DNA from: Chromera velia
Lineage: Eukaryota > Sar > Chromeraceae
Direction of reading: 5' to 3'
Length of the DNA: 10,000 nucleotides
Assembly: GCA_018398765.1 (NCBI GenBank)
Contig: JAHBMJ010000979.1
Coordinates: 1-10,000, forward strand
Part shown: positions 1 through 7,495 of the stretch, piece after piece
How positions within the stretch are numbered: position 1 is the first letter of the stretch
Layout of the letters: every line of letters begins with the position of its first letter
Position numbers and translations under genes: made by a program
Notes under the pieces: generated by a model
The model's database searches: none
Told to the model about the DNA's origin: nothing
The model's input: only the letters and a program-made list of their open reading frames with translations

Positions 1-1640
1 GGCAGTTGTGCCTAACCCTCTGGCCGCCTCTGCCGCTGGCACTGCGGCCGTGCCCCCCCCTGCCTCCCTGGGCGTCTCTCACGTCTCTCAGGGTGCGGGT
101 CTCCAGGGGAGCCAGATGGAGGAGCCTTGAGCAGGGAGGTGAAGGAGAGAAGAAAAGCAGTGAGAGAGTGGGAGGGAGGACGAACGAAGTTTGAAGAGAA
201 ACAAAAGTTCTTGAGGGAAAAAGAGGAACCAGCAGTATCCCTCTTTCTCTCTCCATTTGTATTTCGAGACACTTGTCCAGGGGGGGAAAAAACAAAAAGA
301 AGGGGTGGTAGGGGTGGAAGTTCAACCCTCCGTTGTCTTCCTCCTCTCTTCTCTTCTTCAAAAGTTTCCTGTGGACTTGCGCTCGCTCGATTTGTCCTTT
401 GTGCTTCTTCCTCGCTTTCTTCCAACAACGCGACTACTGCAGCTGAATGCACGCATGGGTGCACACACACACACACACACACAGACACAGACAAACAGTT
501 GATCGATCGCTTGGTCAATGGATTGATGCACCCTTGGTGGATCGTCGTGTTGGAATGGAAGAAAGAATTGACAGTGAGTGAATGACCAGAGAATTCCTCC
601 CTCTCTCCCTCCCTCTTCCCTTCTTGGCATCGGTGCCTTCCTTCTTTCACTCTTTTGCGTTCTTCCTCTTCCGTTCTCCTCTCGTCTCATTCGACAAGTT
701 GCATTGCCCTTCGTGACTGCGCTGGTTGTTTTCCCCGCTGAATTCGTTCTCCGCAAGAACGCTTGTCCTGCTTCCGCTCATTGCTCCCTGGAGTCGAAAG
801 AATGCCTGACTGAAAAAAAGGAAACGGAGTGTCCTCCTCCTGTGAGAGATCGCACCTCTTACTCCAACCCGAGAAAGAGAGGCAAAGAAAAGAAGGAAGG
901 AGGAGGAGAAGAAGGGAAGAAAATTAACTTGGATGGATCAGTGAGCGTGCACCTTCATTGGCTCCTTTCTTCGTTCCGTCCAATCAACGCGACGAAAAAA
1001 AATATGAAGAGAACGCACAAGAAAAAAAGGCCCGATAGAACCCCGAAAGTTGTCATCACTTGAGCAGTTGCGAGGGACTGCAAAGAGAATGAAGCGACTA
1101 GTGAAGCGAAAGAGTTGTCAAAGCAAAGTGAGTAGCTGGTTTGTTTCGTGCCCCGTCACCTTCTGCACTCATGTCATGCCATGCCGTGCCCTTCATGCCA
1201 ATGTCTTTGTTCACGACATGCGATTCATTTTCTTTTCTTCTCTTGGGGGTTTTCTTTTGACGGGTCCCCCCGCCAGCAATTCGCCACGCAAATGGCAGCT
1301 CCGCAACTTTCTTCTTCATGCGCCTAAACAACCAGCCAAGTAGACCAACAAAAAGAAACAAAGATAGCCTTACATACAGAAAGAAAATGAGAACGAGCAG
1401 CGATCGAAGTGACAGGGTCAGCGAACTGCGTTCCTACCACTGTGGGGCCATTAGCTGTTCCTGCCAGGCAAGCTGTACTTGCTCTGGTTGTGCCAAACTG
1501 ATTGAAGGTCAAAGTGCGCACGCGTAATTCCGACAGAAAAGGGATTTATTGGATGCGAAAAGAACGAAAGCAGAGCCTGAGAAGTGCCGTTGTCTGACTG
1601 ACTTCATTGAACCAATCTTTTTTTTCGATCGCTCCTGAAG
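1..1640. other. Low-complexity region without a supportable gene
   Basis: This stretch alternates pyrimidine-rich and purine-rich tracts. Open frames exist on both strands (12-650 minus, 127-585 plus, 578-1063 plus), but their translations are low-complexity and their boundaries follow the base skew. Several begin only at TTG or other non-ATG codons. Pyrimidine runs before AG dinucleotides occur on the plus strand near 60-100 and on the minus strand near 130-190, so an exon at the left edge cannot be excluded. A CCAAT-type motif lies near 979 and an inverted one near 959, which could mark a promoter, but no transcript can be tied to them. Confidence 0.5.
462..498. repeat. (CA)n microsatellite
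   Basis: About eleven CA dinucleotides run from 462 to 483, followed by interrupted GACACA/GACAAA units to about 498. It is an ordinary dinucleotide microsatellite lying in the low-complexity left end of the window. Confidence 0.9.
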
Positions 1641-1870
1641 AACAGTTCAAGAACTTTAATTCATTCTCACATCAATACATATAAATGTATGCAACCCTAG
1701 ATGCAACTTAAGCTAGAACTTATAGGCCGGGTTATAAATCATGATTCTTTGTTTTTCTTGTCCTATAGCTGTCAGTGGTATATTTTTTGTAATCTATCAT
1801 TATATGTATTTAATTGAAACATTTAAATTCTACTAGCAGTTTGATAACCAGGGATGGGAAATAGGATATT
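1640..1870. other. AT-rich intergenic DNA left of the TIR element
   Basis: The base composition shifts abruptly to AT-rich here and no coding frame is visible. The last part, 1849-1861, reads CAGGGATGGGAAA, which resembles the CAGGG-type ends of hAT transposons. The final ten bases, 1861-1870, are the left copy of the direct repeat that flanks the element beginning at 1871. Confidence 0.5.
1861..1870 (+). repeat. Left copy of 10-bp putative target-site duplication
   Basis: ATAGGATATT at 1861-1870 recurs in the same orientation at 3059-3068, directly outside matching inverted repeats. This is the arrangement left by transposon insertion. Ten bases is longer than the 8 bp usual for hAT elements and closer to the 8-11 bp of Mutator-like elements. 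Confidence 0.75.
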
Positions 1871-1889
1871 AGTGCTAGGAAAAGGTTCA
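1871..1889 (+). repeat. Left terminal inverted repeat
   Basis: Nineteen bases pair with 3040-3058 in inverted orientation with two mismatches, at positions 3 and 7. Similarity stops after the shared AGGTTCA. Confidence 0.75.
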
Positions 1890-1918
1890 AGGTTCACTTC
1901 GAAGTAATGGACCTGAAT

Positions 1919-1943
1919 CAGGTTTAAAAACAGGTTCACTTTT
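1919..1943 (+). repeat. Left subterminal CAGGTTYA repeats
   Basis: CAGGTTTA at 1919 is followed by CAGGTTCACTTTT at 1931-1943. The 13-base form is repeated exactly, in direct orientation, at 3005-3017 near the right end. Further AGGTTCA copies sit in and just after the left terminal repeat (about 1883-1896). Confidence 0.7.
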
Positions 1944-2186
1944 AATTAATAGAAACCTCATTTTTTCGTGTTATTTTATGCCTTTAAATTAGGCTTTAGT
2001 GCATTTTTAGAACGTTTTATTATAAAATCTGTGCCTTAGTAGTGTTTTTAAATAGTTTAAATCAATATTTACGCTCACATTAGGTGTTAGTCTCAAGTTG
2101 TTCACTGTTTATAGTCGAAAATTAGTAATTAAAAAAGCCTGAAAAAATTGGAAAATGCCATAATTAAATTTATATGATCGTATCAA

Positions 2187-2459
2187 TCATGACAATTTAG
2201 TCAACATAAGACCGTCACAGCGTTTCTTTCTTTCTTTCATCTGCTCACCGGTTGCCCCGCGGCCCCCGCTCCCCCCCTCCCTCTCTATGTACCGCCACCT
2301 CTTTGACCTGCTGCTCCCGGAGCAAGCCTTGCAGACCCCTTTTGATTGATCAGTCGGGTGCTTGTCAAACCAGTTCCATATCTCTGATTTCGGCTTCGGT
2401 GCACAAGACACGACCTGAGGTGTCAGAGAGAATGGGACCACTGGAATTTTTTTTAACAA
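2187..2459 (-). pseudogene. BED-type zinc finger remnant of a hAT-like transposase
   Basis: The minus-strand frame contains the segment SEIWNWFDKHPTDQSKGVCKAC (shown broken here as SEIWNWFDKH then PTDQSKGVCKAC), encoded at about 2322-2387. The spacing of the W..F pair and the C-x2-C pair fits a BED zinc finger, the DNA-binding domain at the N-terminus of many hAT transposases. The distal histidine pair is absent from this frame. A shift of one base after the second cysteine would read GGGT, the usual start of the next BED element, before running into a stop. There is no ATG at the start of the frame, and no RNase-H-like catalytic core or hAT dimerisation domain follows, so this is a fragment. 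It lies wholly inside the TIR-bounded element and supports its transposon nature. Confidence 0.55.
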
Positions 2460-2779
2460 AAAGAATGAAAAAGGGTTGTACAGTGAAAGAGGTCGGACCT
2501 ATGTATGGATAGCCCTCTTGTAGCTGGGAGTTTAAAAAAAAAGATCCGGAGACGGCAGTAGCGGAAGCAAGCAGAGGGACTGCTGCCAGTACGAGTCTGA
2601 AGCAGCCCCTTCAAAAGGACATTGTCAATTATACTGTCGTGCAGACTGCTGTCAAACAAACTCTATACTTCCTCATTCCTTCAGTGGAGACTGTTCGTTT
2701 TGATGCGGGGCCTTGCAAGTGGAAAACTTGGTAAGTCATGTGTACTTCTTCACTTCTGCAACTGTCAGTATGAGTTTTC

Positions 2780-2814
2780 ATGCTGACATATAATGCTGAC
2801 ATATGCTGACATAC
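2780..2814 (+). repeat. Short tandem repeat, ATGCTGACATAT unit
   Basis: Three copies of ATGCTGACAT(A/AT) lie end to end, starting at 2780, 2793 and 2803. They sit inside the TIR element and no function is evident. Confidence 0.8.
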
Positions 2815-2955
2815 GTCTGTCCAACATAATAGATTGAACCGGCTGGGAACAGTTGCTGTGCGTGCGGCTCCGGCTCCTTATTTCATCTATATCGGCCGCG
2901 GGCGGCGCGGGCCTGGCCAGCCTTGTGCCAGTGGCCGCGCGTCTGGCCTCCAAAA

Positions 2956-3013
2956 CAGGTTCAAAACAGGTTCAACAGGTTTAACAGGTTCAAAACAGGT
3001 TCAACAGGTTCAC
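2956..3013 (+). repeat. Right subterminal array of CAGGTTCA motifs
   Basis: Six CAGGTT(C/T)A motifs start at 2956, 2967, 2976, 2985, 2996 and 3005, giving spacings of 11, 9, 9, 11 and 9. Two inverted copies (TGAACC) follow, at about 3024 and inside the right terminal repeat at 3040. Clustered short subterminal motifs of this kind are known transposase-binding sites in hAT and related elements. Confidence 0.85.
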
Positions 3014-3039
3014 TTTTTCAGATTTGAACCTTTTCTCAA

Positions 3040-3058
3040 TGAACCTTTTCCCAGCCCT
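3040..3058 (-). repeat. Right terminal inverted repeat
   Basis: This is the inverted partner of 1871-1889, matching at 17 of 19 positions, and it abuts the right copy of the 10-bp direct repeat. Confidence 0.75.
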
Positions 3059-3068
3059 ATAGGATATT
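3059..3068 (+). repeat. Right copy of 10-bp putative target-site duplication
   Basis: ATAGGATATT is identical to 1861-1870 and lies directly outside the right terminal inverted repeat. Confidence 0.75.
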
Positions 3069-3528
3069 AACCGAACCGAACTGAATTGGCCGTCAAAAGA
3101 CGTTTCGGTTCTGTTAATCTATCGGTTATATAACCTTTTTAAGTCTACAGGTCGTTTTCTCACTAAATTTAAAACTTTTCACTTTAAAAACGTGATTTTT
3201 ACAGGTGTGACATACAGAAAACGAATGAAAGACAACCAAAACATAGTGAAAACATATTTTTGATTGATATAACCAGTTGTTTGATTGCGTGTATGATCCA
3301 AATACTAAAAAAAAATAGGATGATTTACACCGTTTCTGAATCAGTTATCCTAACCAAATTTTGTAACTGTTTTATCATATTTTTGGTAAATTTTTGCTTG
3401 TTTGAAGTTGTTTCTACCTTTAGTATGGTTTTTATCAGGTCTTACCAGTTAACCGAGTGGTTAACCTGGTTAACCACCGGTTATGACCGGTTATCATAAC
3501 TGGAGGGGCAATAACCTATAACCTAACC
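3069..3528. repeat. AT-rich region with clustered GGTTA/TAACC motifs
   Basis: No gene is visible. Copies of AACCGAACCG and AACTG start the region. A perfect 12-base palindrome GGTTATATAACC lies at 3124-3135. A dense cluster from 3447 to 3528 includes two GGTTAACC palindromes (3459-3466, 3468-3475), two CCGGTTAT copies and repeated TAACCTA. It looks like the end of another mobile element or a satellite-like tract. I could not find a matching opposite terminus. Confidence 0.5.
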
Positions 3529-3546
3529 TCATCATCATCATCATTA
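3529..3546 (+). repeat. (TCA)n microsatellite
   Basis: About five TCA units end in TTAT. The motif resembles the tail of the minus-strand LINE at 4660-4695 read on its own strand, so it may be the tail of another retrotransposon copy, but no LINE body is recognisable next to it. Confidence 0.75.
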
Positions 3547-4659
3547 TACGCCATCGCCATCGGCCTATAGTAAGCGTCTAGCGTTCAGCAAGTCACGACA
3601 TGCAAGGCAGATTGTTAAATTTTAAGATGGACGCTCACTCGGCAACATTTGGCAAACTAGCTTAACAACTATATTTCTTTTCGAACTCTTCCATTTCTGG
3701 CAGGGCGTGCTTGCGCATGAGTGAGGCTGCTTCATGTAATGTTGACTGCCAGCCATGTCACACCACCTCATAACGCCATCCTCTTCCCTACTTGTACTTC
3801 CTAAGAATTTCCTTTACCTGACAGCCCTGAACCCAGCTTCCCTTCTTTTCTGCAACTGTCTTCTTCGGCTGCTCTGGCTATCTGGGGGCGAGGTCTTTGT
3901 GTGCTTTGCTAGTGTGAATACAAAGCCCATGGAGGGTAGAGAACGTTCGTCCACATGCCACATACTTCGCATCTCCATCTCTCTGCCCCTTTCTCACCTC
4001 CTTTTTCCTTTCTTTTTCTTCCGCCGCTCTCTCCTCTACCTTTTTCACCCCGTCTTAAATTAATGCCCTCCACCTGCCCCTATGAGAAGCAAGCATCTGC
4101 CATTTGGCCTCATTGATTTCTAGAAGGCGGAAAATTGCCAGAAATCAGAAAGAACACAGTCGCTCCAACGAAAGAGGGGTCGACCAAGGGGACGCTCTCC
4201 TTGGAGATGCCTAAACAACAACTGATGGGGAAGACGCTCTCCCCCCATCCTCCCAACGTGCCCCAGCTACCGGAGTTTGGCGAGTCTAACAGTGCTCTCA
4301 ATCGTGCGCAATCCAAACGTACGACGGATAGCGATGTCAGGAGTGCGCTCCTGACGAGGCTGGTTCGTCACCTGCCTCACACGCACCAACTTAACCTCAT
4401 AACCTACCTTTTTCCCTACCCTGTTGATAACTTTGATTGATTGATTGATTGGTTCCATGATAAGTTTAAATTGATAAATAAGCGATAAGCGATCATTTAT
4501 TACCGGCCAGATTGATACTTTCTTATCTTTAATTATCTTTATAAATGTCGCTAGAAATTACTAAGAAATGTCGGCTGAAGAAAAAAAAAAATATAAAACC
4601 TTTTACTGAGCTCGTTACTGAGGCTGTTAATTTTTTTTAAGTTTGACAAATTGGCAATT
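3547..4659. other. Region with no recognisable gene
   Basis: Open frames at 3755-4063 and 4135-4440 (plus) do not resemble any protein I recognise, and I see no splice signals supporting them. 3960-4060 is strongly pyrimidine-rich. GACGCTCTCC occurs twice, at 4191-4200 and 4233-4242. A (TTGA)n run lies at 4433-4450. From 4450 to 4660 the DNA is AT-rich, with an A-run at 4581-4591. The frame at 4135-4440 is the best coding candidate, but it is not convincing. Confidence 0.45.
4433..4450 (+). repeat. (TTGA)n microsatellite
   Basis: Four and a half TTGA units end a moderately GC-rich segment at the border with AT-rich DNA. Such short runs can be LINE 3' tails, but no retrotransposon body was identified on this strand just upstream. 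Confidence 0.7.
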
Positions 4660-4695
4660 GATGATGATGATGTGATGATAATAATAATAATAATA
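4660..4695 (-). repeat. Simple-repeat 3' tail of the LINE
   Basis: On the minus strand the element runs into (ATT)n and then (CAT)n repeats, seen on the plus strand as GATGATGATGATG, GATGATA and then ATA/ATAATA units. Many LINE families end in short simple repeats instead of poly(A), which makes this a natural 3' terminus. Confidence 0.6.
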
Positions 4696-5024
4696 GAAGA
4701 CTTAACCCCTAGCCTCTGTTGGGCTCGGGTGGTCCGTTCATCTATGCATTCATGATGATGATTGAGGGTTACATCCTAGATTTAGTGACACTAAATCCCA
4801 AACCACTAGTAAAGCTTTGAGGACAACCCAAAGCATACATTCAATGATGATATTCATGAGGGGGGGAGGGATGAGGAAGCCTGCATGCTAATCGGATCGA
4901 TTCGCCTCAACTTGTATGATCGATACAATAAACTTTCCTGAGACACTTAGCTAGCGCTTTAGAACTGCTTCTAGGCAGAATTGTGCACAACAGCAACACC
5001 ATTTCCTTCATTTTCTTCTCATTA
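4696..5024 (-). other. Probable LINE 3' untranslated region
   Basis: No open frame of note lies between the last coding-like segment (stop near 5025) and the repeat tail. The stretch contains a 19-base palindrome at 4779-4797 and scattered ATG/GATGAT repeats. Assignment to the LINE is inferred from its position. Confidence 0.45.
4779..4797. repeat. Perfect 19-base palindrome in the LINE 3' region
   Basis: GATTTAGTG, a single central A, then CACTAAATC: the two nine-base arms are exact reverse complements. In RNA this could form a hairpin only with loss of some central pairs to make a loop. It may be a 3' structural signal of the element or chance. Confidence 0.7.
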
Positions 5025-5745
5025 TCAGAAGTGCCCCTCCCGGTTGCACCTGCAACACGTTGTGCAATCTGTACTACTATTCTTATATGTGTTAATGGGC
5101 GCTTTCTGTATTACAATTTCGTAAAGTTTTTTCAGCCTGTTTCGTTCTTTTTCTGTATCTTTATATTCCGCCAGGACATGAACCCCATCTTTGATCATAT
5201 GCAAGGGGGACAAACACTTATCGCACAGCTGTTCTGGTTGGGTTCTATCTATATACTATGATCCCCCCCTGTGAGAGCCCTGAAAAGCGTACGAAAGCCT
5301 GCAGGGGACTGCAACAGACTCTTTGGCAGAGGTTTAACACTACACTCTATTACTTCACTTCTTGGACACCATTTCCTTTCACTCAGAACTTCAAGGTGCA
5401 TGGCGAAATGCTGCCTAGTTGGATTCTCTGATTGGAAATTAAGGAGAGAGATTTGCAAAGTGGGGGAAAATTCCGTCTCTGTCTCTAATGTTTCTAGTTT
5501 CCTCTTTTAACCAGTCGGACAGCCAGGCACCCTCTACAATCTTTTTTGCCACCCTTTTCCTTCTACCCTTGCCTTTCCTTTTAAACTTGTCCCCGACCGT
5601 GCTTGGCAATGGAGGCCACAAAAAGGAGCAATCTAATGGAACGGCCAGCCATTTTACTGTCTTAACGAAGGGTTCACATGAGCCAGCCAAGCATTCATTC
5701 CACACTGCCTGGGGTAGAGCATGGTTGATTGATTTAATGCATTAG
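5025..5745 (-). pseudogene. Probable C-terminal part of the LINE ORF, broken
   Basis: Minus-strand frames 5705-5439, 5458-5249 and 5213-5025 follow one another with small shifts and give non-repetitive protein-like sequence. The first carries a very basic stretch (FKRKGKGRRKRVAKK). The shift near 5450 falls in a TCTCTC run, a likely slippage site. The last ends in CCRCNREGHF, which matches the first part of a C-x2-C-x4-H-x4-C zinc knuckle, and is then cut by stop codons before the final cysteine. Zinc-knuckle or CCHC motifs are common in LINE proteins. The strand and order fit a continuation of the reverse-transcriptase ORF. I cannot identify the middle part, and an independent decayed gene is possible. 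Confidence 0.45.
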
Positions 5746-5787
5746 ACAAAGCCCCCAATCAACTTACCAAGCAAAGAACTGAATGGT

Positions 5788-5792
<5 letters not shown>

Positions 5793-5827
<35 letters not shown>
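5793..5827. repeat. (AG)n microsatellite inside the LINE
   Basis: About seventeen AG units, read as (TC)n on the LINE strand, lie between the reverse-transcriptase thumb and the presumed C-terminal segment. They probably expanded after insertion. Confidence 0.95.
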
Positions 5828-5830
<3 letters not shown>

Positions 5831-5890
5831 AAGGGAAGGCAAAATAAAGGAGTGATGGGAGAGATTAAAATAATATTGAATAAAATGTAA

Positions 5891-7495
5891 CTATAATGTA
5901 TCGAGGCAGGCAACATCTGCCTTTTTCAGTGGGATCGTTTCCAGTCTATATAGTACGACTGGCAGCCAGAGGGCCTTGAACAAGGTAATTTTAGAAAAAG
6001 AAGAAATAAAGCTCAGAGAAGAGAGAGTACCAAACACAGCCCCCAATGCCTTCTCTGCTGCCTTAATATGGGTTTCGACTGTCTTGCTAGAGTCCCCGCC
6101 CTCAAAAACTCAGTTGCCCAAATACTTGTATTTACTCACATCTTCCACTGGTCTGCCTTCATAAAGAAAAGGGGTCCGGGGCACAAGGTCAGGGTAGGAG
6201 GAGGAGAGACACATAACTTTTGTCTTCTTTAAATTCACCTTCAGGCTGTGTTTTAGGCCGTGTTCCTTATAATAGTCCTCGAGACGGGACAGACGTTTCT
6301 GCAAGTCTGAAGCACTGTGAGCAAACAAAACAAGATTGTCAGTGTATCCGATGCTTTCGATTAAAACGTCAGACAGTCTGACAGGAGTCTTTCTATCTGC
6401 ACCCCCAGCTGAGCTTTGATTCCTATTTTCATTATCGGAGCTGACAGACTTATGCAGATTGTTGATGAAAAGAAGAAAGAGGAGAGGAGAGAGAGGATCG
6501 CCTTGTTTTACTCCTCCGCCTTCTGAAAAGCATTCTGTTGCCCCATCTACCCAAGCCTTCACCTGACTATACATTGAATGAATTATTCAAACATCGGCCT
6601 GGCTTACTCTTTCCTCCCTGAGCCTCTCTAACATCTTGACCCGAGGAACTGTATCAAACGCCTTGTTGAAATCAACAAATGCGGCAATCAGAGGACTCTT
6701 CTTCTTCTTAGAGCTAAGAATTAACGAAGACAGAGCAGCAAAGGCCTCCCTTATCCCTACTCCCTGCCTGAAACCGAGCTGCCTTTCGTCAATTTTCACC
6801 TCCTTCCTGATCTTTAGGTCCATCAATAAAGCAAAAATCTTGCCCAAAAGCCCTACAATGTGGATTGGACGCCATTCACTAGGCCATTCATTACAGTCCA
6901 GACTCGGTGGGCCTTTGGGGACGGGGGCAATGCGCAATACATTCCAGTGTTGAGGCCACAATGAAAAAAGGTGAAACAAATTGAAAAAGACAAAGAGCAA
7001 CAAATGGGAGAGACGAGAAAAACTAAAACACAACGAGAGATGATCGAGAGATGACAAGGGCCAACCCCATCTAATCCCACTGCCTTCTTTGGGTCAATTC
7101 CTTTGAGTGTTTCAAAGTTCTTTAATCATCTATATGGAGAAGGCGGGCTGAGAAGGAGGAGGGAAGGCCAGACCGACAGGCGCAGATGGAAGACCAGGAC
7201 CATCGAAGACCCCTGCCCAGAACTGAGTGAAGGAAGATGCAGCGGGTTTATTATCCCCTCCCCCCTCTGTTTAATTTGATTTTCTTATTTCATATTACCA
7301 GACTCTCGAGGGGTCAAGAGCTGCTTCACTAGCCAGTCTTTCTGCTGTCTGTTCTAGTGTCTGTTGCTCGAACTTACTCCTTTTTGCTGCAAACAGTCGG
7401 GCTCTTTCCCTTCTAAACTTGACACATTCTTTTCGCAGAGGGTAGGAAGGGTTCGGGACATGCCTTGCCTTTTCCTCTGCCTCTTTCACTTTCAA
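5891..7495 (-). pseudogene. LINE reverse transcriptase, pseudogene
   Basis: On the minus strand the frame starts in a basic, helical linker ending LASEAALDPSRVW, typical of the segment before LINE reverse transcriptases. The reverse transcriptase follows: KAVGLDGVGP (fingers, about 7080), LRIAPVPKG and EWRPIHIVGLLGK, then FVDFNKAFDTV with the first catalytic aspartate (about 6650), GVKQGDPLSPLLF (about 6510), and YTDNLVLFAHS where YADD is expected (about 6345). YKYLGN and LFKALWLPVVLYRLE mark the thumb. The enzyme would copy element RNA into DNA at a nicked target site, but this copy cannot. TAA codons follow VW (7295-7297) and RKSN; frame shifts occur near 7115 and at an 11-bp duplication at 7034-7054; TGA stops lie at 6587-6589 and 6110-6112; and TAG lies at 5891-5893. 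The second catalytic aspartate of the active-site motif is asparagine. Confidence 0.95.
7034..7054. repeat. 11-bp tandem duplication that shifts the LINE frame
   Basis: CGAGAGATGAT is followed at once by CGAGAGATGA. Removing one unit on paper makes the conserved KAVGLDGVGPCHLS segment continuous with the downstream PQHWNVLRIAPVPKG segment, so the duplication is the direct cause of this frame break. Confidence 0.85.

Larger units (their letters stand above)
1871..3058. mobile_element. DNA-transposon-like element with TIRs, decayed, hAT-like
   Basis: The left end reads AGTGCTAGGAAAAGGTTCA (1871-1889). The reverse complement of the right end (3040-3058) reads AGGGCTGGGAAAAGGTTCA, a match at 17 of 19 positions. 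A perfect 10-bp direct repeat flanks both ends. Subterminal copies of AGGTTCA/CAGGTTCA crowd both sides, resembling transposase-binding arrays. The interior is AT-rich at 1930-2210 and contains a BED-zinc-finger-like fragment on the minus strand (2322-2387), a short tandem repeat at 2780-2814 and a GC-rich patch at 2890-2945. No intact transposase catalytic domain is seen in about 1.2 kb, so this is a non-autonomous or deleted copy. The BED finger and the GGGCTGGG-like end favour hAT; the 10-bp duplication argues for another superfamily such as Mutator. The class is an inference; the boundaries are seen. Confidence 0.72.

Noticed and set aside
127-585. Plus-strand charged, coiled-coil-like frame
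   Set aside because: It starts at TTG, the charged run comes from purine-rich DNA, and the frame then crosses a microsatellite.
12-650. Long minus-strand open frame (212 codons)
   Set aside because: It translates (CA)n and pyrimidine/purine tracts into low-complexity protein (runs of CVCVCV), overlaps another frame on the opposite strand, and shows no domain.
1098-1361. Minus-strand frame beginning MFLFVGLLGWLFRR
   Set aside because: It looks like a membrane or signal segment but starts at TTG with no upstream ATG or splice support.
2956-3013. CAGGTTCA array as a CRISPR or other spacer array
   Set aside because: The repeats are 8 bases with 1-3 base gaps; there are no spacers and the context is eukaryotic transposon DNA.
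3015-3035. GGTTCAAATCT on the minus strand as a tRNA B box
   Set aside because: No T-arm stem, no A box and no cloverleaf around it; it is part of the AGGTTCA motif family.
6110-7057. In-frame TGA codons as a reassigned sense codon
   Set aside because: The same copy also has TAA and TAG stops, frameshifts and a lost catalytic residue, so ordinary decay explains them.
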